From Pelecanus crispus (Eukaryota; Chordata; Aves; Pelecaniformes; Pelecanidae), in the NCBI RefSeq assembly GCF_030463565.1, contig NC_134652.1, positions 7,715,897 through 7,779,896 on the forward strand: a DNA stretch of 64,000 bases, read 5' to 3'. Made by a program: the position numbers and the translations under genes. The first letter of the stretch is position 1. Every line of letters starts with the position of its first letter. Positions 1-13,850 of the stretch are shown here, in pieces. Under the pieces are notes generated by a model. It had not been told where the DNA came from. It was given only the letters and a program-made list of their open reading frames with translations, and made no database searches.

Positions 1-779
1 GATGAATAATGTCGCTTTCCAGATATTGTTTTGCTTCTAATCCTGCATGGTTTTTGGATGGCACTGATGATGAGGGATCTTGTCTGAACTGGAATTTACA
101 AGGAATCTTTCTTCTTGGAACAGGCCGAACATCCCCAAACCCCAAACTTAGACAAATTCAGTGCAAGGTCTGCTTTAATTTTTATATTAAGTCATCACTA
201 TTTATAAATGACCGTCACTGACCTTGGGTTGTCACAAGGACAAAATACATTTTCGCCAGGCATGTGGGTACGGAGTCAATTTTCACAGCATCAGGAAACT
301 AGCCAGGGCTTGTCTAGCTGCTGGAAGCTTGCTTCATCGGGAAACAGGAGAGTGAGTATTTCTGATCGTCAGGCCTGAAGCCAGGCACAAACCGGTCCTT
401 AGGATGCTGTACAGCTGCATTTAGTTTGAGACCTGCACTCTGTCTTATTCTGGGCTGATGAGATGATTGGGGATGACAAGTTTCCCCAAGGGACCTCAGC
501 TCTGGTCCTGTCCAGTCTGGACTAAGAAGATAATAAATTTAAGTACCAACCTATTTAGGCTGAAAATGCAATTCCAGAAGATGTTTGCTAAGTGCAGTCC
601 CATTCCATAAGAGCAGGTGCAGTGCATATTTCCCATATGTATTTGTAAAATAATTCTAAATATATTCATTGATTTTTATGAGCACTTGTCATTACATACA
701 GTATCAACAGCCAACAGTGTGCACCCCTGCTAGACTACCTCTGTAGCAACCCTACTGAGCAGTAAGCAGCCCAGTGCTT
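1..779. other. intergenic sequence, nothing recognised
   Basis: Unique-looking A+T-rich sequence up to the solo LTR. The short open frame at its start has no recognisable domain and no coding character. I see no repeat or RNA gene here. Confidence 0.6.
775..779. repeat. left target-site duplication of LTR copy 1
   Basis: TGCTT directly precedes the LTR's TG and is repeated exactly at 1343-1347 directly after its CA. This marks the host bases duplicated on integration. Confidence 0.8.
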
Positions 780-1342
780 TGTCCTGGTTTTGGCTGGGAT
801 AGAGTTAATTTTCTTCCTAGCAGCTGGAATAGTGCTGTGTTTTGGATTTAGGATGAGAATAACGTTGATAACACACTGATGTTTCAGTTGTTGCTAAGTG
901 CTGCTGACACCAGTCAAGGACTTTTCAGCTTCCCATGCTCTGCCAGGGGCACAAGGAGCTGGGAGGGGGCACAGCCAGGCCAGCTGACCCAAACTGCCCA
1001 AAGGGCTATTCCATACCATATGGCGTCATGCTCAGTATAGAAACTGGGGGAGCTGGCCGGGGGGCAGCGATCGCTGCTTGGGGACGGGCTGGGTGTTGGT
1101 CAGCGGATGGTGAGCAATGGCATTGTGCATCACTTGCTTTGTGTATTATTATTACTATTATGATTATATTGTTATTATCATTACTATTTTACTTTATTTC
1201 AATTATTGAACTGTTCTTATCTTAACCCAGGAGTTTTCTCACTTTTAATCTTCTGACTCTCTCTCCCCCATCCCACTGGGGCAGGGGGAGTGAGCAAGCA
1301 GATGCGTGGTGCTGAGCTGCTGGCTGGGGTTAAACCACGACA
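780..1342 (+). mobile_element. solo LTR of an avian endogenous retrovirus (LTR copy 1)
   Basis: The element begins TGTCCTGGTTTTGGCTGGG and ends TTAAACCACGACA, so it has the TG...CA ends of a retroviral LTR. It is flanked on both sides by the same 5 bases, TGCTT (775-779 and 1343-1347), which reads as a target-site duplication. No internal retroviral sequence follows, so it is a solo LTR left by recombination between the two LTRs of a provirus. It aligns along its whole length with the LTR at 51949-52491 and more loosely with the one at 26172-26759. Its 3' part carries an ATT-rich expansion (about 1144-1192) absent from the other copies. A 5-bp duplication fits ERVL-like or some other avian ERV groups; I cannot fix the family without a repeat library. 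The open frame across it (935-1225) is not a viral gene. Confidence 0.9.
1144..1192 (+). repeat. degenerate ATT-rich microsatellite inside LTR copy 1
   Basis: Runs of ATT/ACT/ATG triplets occupy the place where the sister LTR at 52 kb has only a short TTACTACTATTTTTATT tract. The expansion therefore seems to have happened in this copy. Confidence 0.7.
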
Positions 1343-4300
1343 TGCTTTTATCGTCTGATTAACATCTGCAGGAGACTCCACTGGCTCCTTTCAGCTGCAA
1401 AGAGCACCAGTGGAGAAAAGCCTTCTGGCTGAGAGCTGGGGGCAGGGTAGAGCCCTGGGGCTCTTGGCTCTTCCCTCTGCCTTCGGTTCCCTCACCTCTG
1501 CTGTAGGTAATGTCCCAGGAGATGTTTGACCAAACCCAGGGTACCATTACTGAATGAGAAATGTGTTGCGTTTTGGTAGAGGTTTATAGCCACCACGCTC
1601 CTCTGATCCATTCAATTTGGATGATATTCAAGCAATGCTTTTAGATAACTGGTGAGGAAACTCTTTGAAAGTGGTTTTAACTAGATCTGGGTGAAGGGTT
1701 TTCAACAGAGGGAAATGACCCCCAAAAATGGATGTGTGCTGTGAATTTAGAGAAAGGTTAGTGAATTGTTTCAGTTGAGGGGAAAAAATAATCACTTTCT
1801 TATTTGGAAGCACAGACTTTCTTTTTATTTGAAACGTTGACTTTTTATTGAACAGCTTCCCTTATTTAAAATTTGATCCAACGGCAAATGTTAGTAAATG
1901 GATTTGAATGACCTTTCAAGTCAAACGATTTTGTAGATTGACTCCAAGCAGAGAGTTCTTGTTTGCTTGTCTCGGTGACAACTTGAAAAGAAAAATTTCA
2001 AGTTTGATTTATTTGGAGACAAACCATTTTCCAAAGTTCATCCCCAAAACCTGAAAAATTCGTTAGTTATCAAGTTTTAGTAACTAGTTGGAAAACAAAA
2101 TTATTTTACTTTGGCTAAAGCAAATTTATTGGAAGTGCAATTTAAAAATAGAAGTATTTGTTTTACAATTAACCCTAGGTAATTTTTACATTTCAAACTA
2201 ATACAGTGATATTTTGATAATGACATGCAGTTTCCTTTAAGGTTACTTTAGTGACTGTGTGGAAATTGGACCTATGTATTTTTTAATTTTTTTAGACTTT
2301 AATGCTAATTGAAGAATTTGCCAACATCTTTCACTGACCTTTATGACTTGAAGCTTTCCAGAACTGACTTAATTAAAGATGAGATGGAATCAAAGTGAAT
2401 TTTTAAAAAGCCTGGTTTATTATTCCCTATTAAAATTCTCCTGAATTACTCAGCTGTCAGAGATGGAATGGAATTTATCATTAAGTTATTCACTTAGATA
2501 ATTAAATGAACCTGCAGCTTTAGTTGAAATGAAAGTGAAAAAAGGCAGTGGGGTGCTACATGTGACAAGTTCGCTTCCTGGCAGACTTCTTGGGATTATT
2601 TAATTGTCCACCCACAGTCTGAGGAGGGTCCATTGAGTTTCTGCTTTTGATATTTTAAATCTATAATAGAGCCTGCAAATACAAGGACTCCCAGCAGTGT
2701 TCAGCTCAGCTCTTCTTCTCTTTGTGTTGAGCCTGAAGGGGATTACAAGTAGGGATTACAAGATCTAGTGCCTAATGCATCAGTTATTCCAAGTGCACCC
2801 TAAAACACTCTTTCCTGCCCTCACCATCATGTTGAAAACTAATTGCAGAGAGATAAAAGAATGGCTGGGAAGAACAACACTGTGTGACACAGAGTCTTAT
2901 ACACGGATGCCTGCCTTGCTGTGCACCAAGGATGTTTTTGATAAGGCTACTTACTCAGTTTCTGTTGCTGTGCCTCATAGTAATTGTGCCGGAGGAGGCC
3001 TTCTACAGAGTGGGTATGATCAACATTTGGCTGTTAGGAGAGCCAAACTGGTTGAATGAAGCCATATGCTATTCATAATTATTTTCGCAACACCTGCTGG
3101 ATTAATTTTGAAATAAATATCCTGAAATGCGAGGAAAGCCTAACTGTAGAAAATCCTGACTAATGGGGGAAAGAGAAGCTTGCAGTGCTAAGTCTGGACC
3201 TAGGGAAGTTTTTGACCATTAGTAATTTAGCAAATTCTGTAAGAAGAGCGTGGAGATGGTAAAAAAGGTGGATGTAGCAGGGACCATTATGGCGAAGGCA
3301 TTTGTTAAAACCCCAAACATACAGCACTCTGTGCTCCCTAATCCTATGAGCCTGCTTGACTTAGCCTGTGTGGAGACCAAGGGAAAGCATCATCTGGGAG
3401 GGAATGAAGATGACGAGGCTGAAGCAGACCAAAGGCTGCTGCTGAGAAGCCCCGTGTGAGGTTTGTCTGGTGTGTTAAGTCAGTGCAGTGCTTCTAGAGA
3501 AGCTAGATTCAAACTCAGTTTTTAAGAGGAGGCATAAAGCCATGTTCGCCCCACCACAGAGTGATGTTTGACCCTGCAGGTAGGTCTCAGCTTGCGCTCT
3601 GTTTTCCCCCTTTCCCTCAGGAAGAATGCTGCTTCATGCTGGTCTGTTCTGGGAACTGGGTGCTTCCCTGGGCGCACTGGCTCAGCTCTGCTGGTTGGTG
3701 TTTCCTGGCAGAGAGCAGGGCAGCATTTGCTTCATTATCCACCTTTATCTGCTGCTCCCAGAGAAGATGAAGCAGCCTGCAGAGATGGCTGTTCCCCTTG
3801 AACCGTGACCCAGGCTGCGATGCTTTTCTTCCCAACATCAGAAACCATGCAGTGCTTCAAAGCCGTTTTCACTGTGGCAGCTGTCTGGGGCTGGGCACCC
3901 ATTCCTGTTCATGTGAAGCTGGCCAGTTTTCTGCTGAGTTTTTGTGTAATCTGTGTTCTGCAGGCTCTAAAAAGAGCCTGACCAGGGTCTGCGTGATGGT
4001 GCCATGCTGTGATACAGACAAGCCTGTTGAATGAGGTGGGAAAGGTTGAATCCCCAAGTTGTGTCTGCACTGTGCACGCAACTGTGAAAACACCTGCTAT
4101 TCCAGGGGTTAAATTTATCTTCTGGTTGGAGGTGAGGACACTGGAGGTAGAGGAGAGGAGGGTCTGTGGGTGCAGTATGCTGTGCCGTGCAGAACGTGAC
4201 TGCAAAAATAAAACATTCCCTTTGGTCACTGTTAAACCTCCACCATTTTAACTTTCATATGTGGGTACAAATGAGATAACCATGTAATAAAACCCGATCT

Positions 4301-7200
4301 GTTTATCATAGAGCAATTTCCAAACTATGTAATCTTAATTTTAATTAACAGGTCTTGTGAAAACAGAAGCTCGTAATTCAGTGTGCTCTTGTGGCTCAAG
4401 TGATTGAATGCAGCACTAGTTTCAAACTTCAGTAGCTCTTCTAATGCAGCTGCAGCTCTCAGATACTGCTTTTCCTCTCTGTGTTATTACTCTGCCAGTG
4501 AGTACTGTCGGTACCAACAGTGCATAAAAGGAGAGACATTATATGTCTATCATATTATATAATGGCTGTTGCACTCACTAGACCTTTCCCATCTCTAGGA
4601 CCACTCTGAAAGGTTTAATAGTCTTCCTGAAACATTTCCTAGCTACTTCTCCAAGTCTGGATTTTCCAAGCCCAAAAACTAGTCTCTGGATTTCTCCAAG
4701 GATTCCTACTACCTCCTCCCCCCAAAATGTCTTAGTTCTTAATGATATGAAGGTAAAAAGATATATTGTCTTGCACAGTGTTTGCTGTCACAGACTTCAT
4801 TTCTAGGAGCCTCCACAACTGCTGGATCAAGCAAGACTGATGCAATGTTGGAAAGCAAAGTGTACTTGTACCTCCTGTGCTCTCTTCTCTGAATATAGAG
4901 AAAACTTATTCAGGGTGTTGAAGGTGAAAGAATTTCTCAGTCACATATCAGATTTTGTTGATATTCTTTTTCTAAGGAGTGGACAACCCCTGTAGGACAA
5001 CAGTGCATTCCTAACCAAGAGGCAACATAGTTTTATGAGTCTCATTATTTTCTTCCTTGAAGATATGAGTAGAAGAAAAATGCAAAGATTGAAATACATC
5101 ATTCTAGTGGTGACTTCCACATGTATGCTCCTTGACTATGAACAAGCCTGGGTAATTGCTTCATTGGCTCTTGGAGACCAGGGCTGATGCATGCTCATAT
5201 ATGCATCATGCATCCTCATGAATGTGTCATGAAGCCCTCTGGCAGTCACCCCTTGTGACTTGCTCAGTGAAGGAAGGTAGCTTTAAAAACAAGCCTTTAA
5301 TCTCATAAGCATACTTTGGTTTGCATTTAATTTAGGTTTAATTTGTATTACAAGAAAATGCGTGTTTACTAAAAAAACATGTGATTGCGAAATGGATCTA
5401 TCCACTTTAAACCCTCCAGGGAAGTTGATCAAAGGCAGGTAGGAGAGCTGCATGCCTACGGGCGGCAGTCTTCCTCAGAAACCCCAGCCTATATGCTGAC
5501 CTAATTTATTACCTATACATAGTGGTATATGATTATTGATGTTATCTTAATTAATTTTCCATTATTATTATGATGATTTTTTTTCCCTTAAATATTTTAT
5601 TCAACAGTTTTACTGTGAACCAAGGAAACTAAGAAATTCGTGGGAAGAGGTTTGCTGCGGTGTAACGTCTGAAATCAGCAGAGGAATGGAGAGTTTTAAT
5701 AAATGATAGCAGAGGAAATGAATTAATAAAGAGCATGAGTGTTTGTGAAGAGTTCATGGAAAGCAGCTCAAGGGAAAAGGGCAAGATGCTGATAGATCTT
5801 TTCTTAAAGCTTGCACCAGGAAAGAGAAATGCGTATCTATATCTAGACAGCAGATGTCACAGGCTGCAGTGGCTAAAGAAAAATGGTTTTGTGGTTACAG
5901 CACTTGTGTTCATTTCTAACTCTTCTTCTTGGGAAAGGCAGTTTGAATCAGGACATAAACCTGCTTGTGTCTGTTCCCCTCTCCCCACCCTGCCCACTGG
6001 CCCTCACCTAAATGGGGAACGTGCCGCAGTTTGCAACACGAGCCAGAGATGTCTGGCTTGGCCGATCCAGCGAGGCACGTCCCATCTCGCAGAGGCCTCT
6101 GCCCTCTTCCCCTTGTGTACAATGAGACCAGTGTTTCCCGGAGATGTCGGGTCCATATCCAGGCTGACAGACAGTCTGAAGTCTTCATGACATGGCTATG
6201 ACCTTGGCTCCAAGTAACTCTACCTGCTGTTTAATGAAAGATATTTGCATTTGGGTAGCATTATTTGGCTTTGACAAATTTGGTGAACTTGTTTTGTACA
6301 AACTCTCTGGGGACTCTGAGGATTACAAAAAAACACCAAAACTCTGATTTGTTAATTTTTCTCTCCAACTTCTAAATTTGCATTGTTAGTGAAGTGATTT
6401 TGAAAAATGAGTATTTCTAAATGGCAACAAATCCAAATTTCAGCATCACTTAAAGGGCTTGCAGATCTTAGTGGCTTTTTTAACAAACTTGAGTTAAAGA
6501 AACTAAACCCCAGATAATTATCACGTGGCTTGAAATGTGTTTTGTGAGTGCCATGCACATCTTTAAGTGCCCTTGAAAAACGGAAAGCATCATACTTATT
6601 TATGTCGCCACATACTTCCACAGCCAGCGCTCTGCTCTTTAGCATTCAGAAACTAGCAGTTACTGTGCATTACTAGGCAAAAATGTGTCCTGGTGGCTGT
6701 AAAGACATACGATTCGCTCCTGTGAGGAAAATGATAGTAATACAACATAATATAGTGGCTCCCTTTGGTTATATCACCAAAGATTAGTCAAATTACAGAC
6801 GCTGTTCACGTATGAAATGTACATAACAGAATGTAACACAAATAGAAGAACGGTTTATTGCCTAATCAAGGGAAAGTATGTGTCTCCATCAGCTTCCCTT
6901 TGTTCTCAAAAGAGTGTGCGCTGGTATATAATCTGCTGTGGCGTGCACGTGCTCCACAGGAACTTCACGCTGATAAGCAAAGGCACATTTTTGAACTGCT
7001 ACGATGTTATAGGACTCATAGGTGCTCAAGTAAAGTGCTATGGGAGTGGTGAAAGCACAGTTCCTTCACCTGTGTTATTCTAAGTACTGAATTTCTCCAG
7101 TGAAGCCACTGAAGGAGAAGCACAGGTCTTCAGCTTCGCCCCCAGCATACGTCCTTCAGGCTGATTTACTCATGGGGACCCTGAGAAATTATGAAATTCC
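1343..7200. other. intergenic, A+T-rich, no gene recognised
   Basis: No open frame here shows a domain or a convincing exon structure. The longest (5735-6190, plus) has no similarity that I recognise. The segment about 2330-2600 is rich in TAAT/AATTA homeodomain-type motifs and looks more complex than its surroundings; it is discussed as a possible conserved element. Confidence 0.5.
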
Positions 7201-7620
7201 ACTGAACTCTGGCGATGGCAAGCAAAAATGTGCCGGGCTATGGCCTGAGAGGTGGGAGGGCTGTGTTTACCCCTGGTCCCCTCCGGCTGCCGCAGTGCCG
7301 GCCGAGGACGTTGCTGTCCCCAGCTGCTTGGTGTGCAGCCCCTTTGGGGCAGCCGCCCCGTCACCTCTGCGGGGGTAGCTCTCCCGTGTTGGCTGAACGA
7401 GCTCATAAGGGAAGAGCAGCTAAGTTGGCGAAGCTGTCCCAGCTCATTAGCGGCCCAGGGAGCGGTTGTGTGACCAGCTCAGGGGCACCTGATGGGGCAG
7501 AGGGAAGCACCTGGGAGCTGGAGGTGACAAGTGTCACCACCACGCTGAGGCTTGGCCAGTCCCAAATTCAAGGAACTGCCTGGGGACAGAGCTGAATGCT
7601 GCACCACTGCTCCTTCCCCC
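7201..7620. other. locally G+C-richer intergenic stretch
   Basis: Base composition rises over about 400 bases with a modest number of CpG dinucleotides (around 7286-7450). Overlapping frames are open on both strands, as expected from G+C-rich sequence. No domain or splice-bounded exon could be recognised. It could be an unannotated exon or a weak regulatory island, but nothing proves either. Confidence 0.4.
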
Positions 7621-10600
7621 TCGGTAGTGAAGAAGAGTCCAGACTTTATTTTTAAATGGTGATACAGAGTTTTACTATTTTTAATATTTTAAAACAGCTT
7701 TGCTGCAGGGGCGAGGACTGCCTTTCCCCTTCGTTTCTCCTCTGCAAGGTTTTGTGAAGGAACTGGTCTCTTCGCCACAGCGTCAGCAGTGTGTACATGT
7801 CCTTATTTTCAAAGTAGCAAAAATATGATAGGGTGTTATTTGTCCTTTGTTCTCTGCAGATAGCGAAGTTTATTGCAAAACTATTACGATTATCACCGTT
7901 CTTAGCAAGGGTTGCTGTTGATCTCTGCTGTTATCATCTGAGAAGCTCTCTGAGTGTTGATTACTTCCCTTGAGAGCATTCTTGGCCCACTTGATGCATG
8001 GCAACGCGAGTGGGTTATGCCTACAACCTGTTAGGTACGCATAAGCACCCAGAAGATAATTAAACTGCTCAGTTTGATAAAAAGAAGGCATCTGAAAAGA
8101 CTCCAGTCCTCTCTGCATGCGCCAAAAAAGACAAGGATTGCTACTTACATATAGCAAGTGAGGAGTGTATGGAGTTGGCTACGTGGTATTTATTCAGATA
8201 AATATCTCTGCCCTTTGAAGGCAGAAATGGCGACGGTAGCTGCTAGCCATCACTTAGGAAGATGATGTACTTAATGACTGATAAGATTTATCCTCCCCTT
8301 GTATGTGTGCCAGAGTGACTTTTATTTTTTTTAAATAGGTGCAAACTGGATTTTTTGAATATTAAGAGAGTTCTCCAGGTCTTACAAACAGTGAAGAATG
8401 AGTAGAAGGCTGTGATCCCGCTAGCAGAGACGAGTGTAGTAGCAGTGTGATCTACTGTGCCTCGCAATCTGCAGATTTGGACGTACTGGAAAAGTGTAGG
8501 CATGTGGACTCAAACTATTATACTCTACACAACCATGTTGCTTAATGGAACAGGCTGGAGACTGGATTTTCTCTTTAATGGGTAACTCACACTTTTGATA
8601 AAATGTGACAGTTTTTAGCAGAATGAAATTCTGAAAACAAATTTCAAACTAATGGAAACATGTTGATAAAATTGGAAGGTTCAGTTGATTTTTAATGCTG
8701 GAAACCTTCTTGGAAATTTCTGGATGCAAAATCTTTCTGGGGGAAAAATAAATGTTCTCTGAGGGGGAAAAAGTGTTCATGAGGTTGTGCCATTTTTCAT
8801 GTTAGCAAATTGAATCAGCCATAAAATTCCATTTTTGAGGATGAGCTGTGGATGTTTGCATGTGGAACATACATAGGCCAGAGCAATTTCTAAGCTATGC
8901 CACCAGTTTACCTTTTTAATAGAGGAAAGCATTCATATTTTTTGTGAGGTTGGAGTGAGGTCCCAACTGTATTTCCTTTGACTTGCTCCTGTCAGGAGGA
9001 ATAGAGACTTTAATTAAAATGACAATGTTAGACTAGTCATACTTCTATTATCATATTTAAGGAGTGCTTTGGGGAGCTATAAACATGACAGGGTTTGTAT
9101 TACTGGTGTGATTTAACAGTACCTAACTTTCTCAGCAGTTCCTTTAGGTGGTTCAACATGCTTCTTGGGCTATTTAATAACTAGCACATCCCGTTTGCTG
9201 CAGGACCAAAGGACATGCTTTGTTCTGATATTTGTACAGCCCTTTCTATCCTGAGTATTTAAAAATCAATTTTAATGCTTTTGAAATAAGTAATTGTTGA
9301 TTATCCTCTTTTAATTCCAGCCTCTCTTACCCTCCTCACATCAGTTTACGCTCTTCAGTGCTCCCCAAACCTCAGCAAACCCCGATCTTTCTGAGCCAAA
9401 GAGGAAAATGAATCCCAGAGTGGAGAGACACCCTGGGCAGGGAATCCCCACGGGACAAACCTGTGCTACCTTGCCAGCCAGCAGCTGCTGAGCACCCCAT
9501 AGTAACCTGGTGTCCCTCCGGGGTGTTGCTGAGCATTCCTGATGTACTGGAAGAGGTGAATCCAACCCCAAGCCTACCACCTGCCAGGTGAGGCATGGAT
9601 GCAGGAGAGGGCTCTGCAGCAAGGGTGCTCAGCCTAGGTCTAGGACTTGAACTGCATCTGGGCTTGCAATAGAGTAAGCGAGGATTTGGGAAAAGAAAGA
9701 GAAGATGCTCTGCATCTAGTAGCTTGCTTGGTCACATCTTTGAGGCAACAGGGTTTAAGTAAAGCACAGTCTGGCTCTGGTCATGTTCCTTTCTGTGACC
9801 GAAGACAACCATTGTGCAGACCCAGGAGAAGAGCTGGCCCTGGGTTTGTCCCCTGGGGATTCAATTGCCTGGAGACTTGAGCTTTCTCCAGTACTGGTCC
9901 CTCGATGAGTCTTTCTTTCCCTTTGGGTGTCTTCAAATGAACACAAAATGACATACCTAAGCTCTTGAAATTTGACTGTTTCCATGCTTTTGCATATGTA
10001 AATCTAGATTAATCTGTTTACAAGTCCAAAATGACTCTTTTAGTTCATAGTATAACTGAGAGCAAAATATCTCCACATTTATTACAGGGGAGGTTCAATT
10101 AACCTAAAAATCTGGCAGAACAGCTAAATTACTGATTCAATACATTGTTGGGGTCCTAATATTTTTTTTTTCATTACTAGGATCACTGAAGAACAGCTTT
10201 CAGCTGAACTTTCAAATATGGGTCCAGTGTGCTTATATAATTCCTATCATGGTTTAGAACTGGATTGTGTCCAATATAATCTGAATAACCAGATACTGAT
10301 GTCTATTGAGAGAGACCTATTTTAATTCTCCTTTGCTGACCTTACACAGGCACTCAAGGAGGGTGTAATGAAGCAACTAACATATTTTAACTCCAAGTGT
10401 AGCAAAGTTTTGTGATAAGTTTTAGTGTTTCCATTTTACTGGTGTTGAGGAATACTGAAAGCTAAAGTGTTTTTAGGGAGAAACAGCAGCAAGACAAGGT
10501 TTTTGGAGTCCTGCAGTGAGAATTATCATTGTTATGGATACTAGATTACCTATATTGCTACCCATCTGAATTCATCCAGAGTCTCATCCCCACTGCAGGA

Positions 10601-13600
10601 TGTGGAGTTCCATCCACAAGATGCGCCTCTGCAAACTGGTCCACCCATTTGTCATCATTCAGAAAAAAAAGGGCCCACGATGATCTCTCTTGTCACAATT
10701 GCTTTAGGCTCCCTATCTGTGGGAATCTGAGAAACAACAGTGTTCAGCTAAAACAACAAGCAAAGTGAAGTCAGCAACCAGGAGTCCATATTCAGAAACA
10801 CAACTGAATTGCAAATGATGCCAATGCTTCAGCTCTTAGTTGAAGAAGGATCATCTTCAGAAGCACAGGTGCTCTCTGGCCATGAAATCATTAGAAAACA
10901 ATAGCTTGTACCTGGAGAGGTGCAGCCCCTCCTGACCATAGGCTCTTTGTTGCTGCAGAAGTCGTATTGGAGGTATTGAGTGGTAATTTTTTTTTTTTCT
11001 TTTTTTTGTAATCTATCTCCTTTGGCCAGTGGGATTAGGAAGATAGAGAATGAACACATTAGAGAAAGGGAACACTGAAGATGGCAGACACTTTGCTTTC
11101 TCAGCTGCTTATTCTTTTTTCATTACTTGCCCTTCTGATACGGTGATAGCTCCATTGCCAAATGGAAACTGAGTGGGGGAAACACAAACAAGGAGACTAA
11201 AAGGTGAATATTGCAAGGAAGTACACACCTCTATGGACAATAGTGAAACATGTGGGTGTTCAGCATATTGCAAATCAGGCTGTAGAGTGTCCCAAACAAA
11301 CATGTAGTCTCATAAAGCCAAAGTCTGTGTTCTAAGAGGGGCATAAAGTGCAGAAATGACATTGCAGATATTAATGAAACGATCTGGTTATATCACTCCA
11401 TTATAAATAAAGTTCAATGTCATTGGGACATTGTTGTTATAGAACCACTAAGTCACTACAGCTGTATAAAACACTAAAGATGATGTGTTTCAATGATTTT
11501 TAATGTTTCTGGAATGTAAAAGATTCAAATTGTGTATAAAAGTTCATTTCTAGGACATCTTTTTATGTATCATATTAACTTAAGAATCCACATAAATCTT
11601 AGTGATTTCTCCCGTTGATTTAATTTCTGAACTCCTGACAGCCTGTATTACATAATAGATCAGAATGATGCCCTTAAATCATCTGTGTAAAGCAGCGCTC
11701 CTCGGCTGTACACAGTGCTGTGGGAACTTGATTGCCTGAGTTTCTGAGATTTACTTGGACAACAAACAAGCTCCAAATCCTGCATCAGATGGGTGAAGAC
11801 TGGTGATTTAAAAGTAGAAATAGGTAAATTACCCTGTTAGTACAAATAAAATAACTACTACTGAATATTGGCTGATATTTAAAACAGCTTCACCCCCAAA
11901 ACTGTAATCCTACCAGCTATACTCTGTGAATAGATAGGACTTTTTGCAGCTCAAACTTGAATGAGAGAGCCAGATGTATACACAATTGTTTGACCACAGC
12001 ATGGAATCCCTAAGGATGGAAAATGCAATATGATGCACTTTCCTTGAAAGCATGTTAAGCAAAGGATTTAGGAATCCATTGCAAAACAGCTGTAAAGTCA
12101 AACTCTTGAAGCTGGTGGGGGGCAAGGTTTTTGTTGCGTAAGTCCTTTCCCTTCTGCCCCGAATCTGGAATGGTATTTTGGAAAGAGTTGCTTGCTTTAT
12201 CAGGGTACTTCTGCTACCCTGGACGGTTTCTAACGCTCCTTTGTAATGGCTATGCTTGTGCTAGTTTTGTTAATGACTCTCCATATTTCCATTCCAAAGG
12301 CTATAATAACCTAGCTATGAAATATCACCACAAACTGCTGCGGATGTCAACCTGTGTTCCCAATATGCAGAAGGAGAATTCTGCCTGTATGAATTATGAA
12401 TGCGTACATAAACTGAAGGGCAAACTTTCTTTCTTGTTTTATTTGGATCGCAGGTTTCTGGGCTTTGACATGAGTTACTCCCTTGAGTGAATATCAATAG
12501 AGTTGACTCTAAACTTCCCCGTGGCTGGCGCTGCACCAAGCATGTACTTTATTGGACTTGTGCTATCTTCTTCAATGCAAGACAAAATTCTGGCCTAAGA
12601 AAAGGCTAATCCCTTCTCTTCCCAACTGCAGGAGTACATGCTGGCTCAAATATGTAGATTACAATTGATTTTAGAAAGAGTTATTTATGGTCTTGGTGCT
12701 GTGAGGCTACACAGTCTGTAGCAAGCTGTCAGACGATGCGAGAGGCTAAGCTTAGTTCAGGCAAACACAAAGCTGATAAACTCTAACCTCAAGGAGGATT
12801 ATTTTACAGATTTATGGCTTTCCAGTGGCAGCCTTGATCATTCAGATTGACTGAGCTAATTGATCCACATGCACAGTTTAAACATCTCTGGCAGCAGACA
12901 CAGAGGGTAACAGTCTCAGTGTGTCATAGCTGTTTCAAGGTGTGCTGGTGAGACAACTGAAAAAAACCCAAGTGTTTCTTGTATATAATGTGAAATTGTG
13001 AAACTTTTTGGTTTGCTGCTTGTTAAGGTGCCTCGATGTTTAATCAATTCAAGAGGGCACAATCAATTGCAATTCCTGCTCTCAAAGTCATGGTCATGCT
13101 CATGGACAGCTCTGTTATATCACTGAGTTTGGCTTTGGTGTATTTTGTAATGAAGCCACAAGTAAGATTACTGCTGAGGAAAGTTCTCACCAAGAAGCTT
13201 GATATAACAGTATAACTGTTAAATTCTCCCTGCTCAGCCGTGGCCAGTCTTTTATAGTTTTAAAGTTGTAAGAATTTCAGCAGCACCTCTTTGGCCTCTC
13301 AATCTCCTTGCAGGTGTAGCTCCTCTCACTTTTTCAAGGAAGCGGCATCTTCTGGTCCAGTGATCCCTCACCCTCCAAACAAAGACTAAGCCTGCTCTGT
13401 GGAGAGACTCTTGCAACTTAGGCACCCGGTCTCAGAACTTGAACCCTGTGTGTTCATCATGGGTTTGTGCCGATAGGAGCAACAGACCCCTGACCTTTTT
13501 GCAAAGTGTTCCAAATCCAGCCATTCCTGGCTTAGTCAAAACAATAAAATGATTTTTTTTCTTGCTCAAGTTCTCTTCCTTCCTGTTCTGAGGGATTTTT

Positions 13601-13800
13601 GGCTGCAAGTCACAGTGCTTCAAAAAGTCAAAGATCACCCATCTTCTACATGACTTCTCCTCAGACCCCAGGAGTCCTTTCTGCTGTCAGCTTCTTTTTT
13701 CCTCTGCTGTTCATACAGCAAAAAGAGCTTCTTCCTTCTCTGAATTTCTGTTTTTCTCTAGAAATCCCTCCTAAGTGCCAATGCTTCTGCACTTTTTAAC
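7621..13800. other. intergenic, no gene recognised
   Basis: A+T-rich sequence with small homopolymer runs (for example a T-rich tract near 10988-11007). Short open frames (12131-12490 plus, 7870-8157 minus) show no recognisable protein. Confidence 0.5.
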
Positions 13801-13819
13801 AACTATTTCTACACTACTT

Positions 13820-13850
13820 GGGGTGGGGGTGGGGGGGGTGAGGGGGGTGG
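13820..13850 (+). repeat. G-rich tract, potential G-quadruplex
   Basis: Five successive runs of guanines (lengths about 4, 5, 8, 6 and 2) are separated by single T or TGA spacers. Four of the runs are longer than three, so the tract meets the usual G3+N1-7 rule for an intramolecular G-quadruplex on the plus strand. There is no gene next to it. Confidence 0.7.

Noticed and set aside
935..1225. Open frame starting MLCQGHKELGGG, also present at 52104-52466
   Set aside because: The two frames are alike because both lie in copies of the same LTR, not because they encode a conserved protein.
5735..6190. 151-codon plus-strand frame
   Set aside because: No recognised family, opposite frame equally open, no promoter or splice context.
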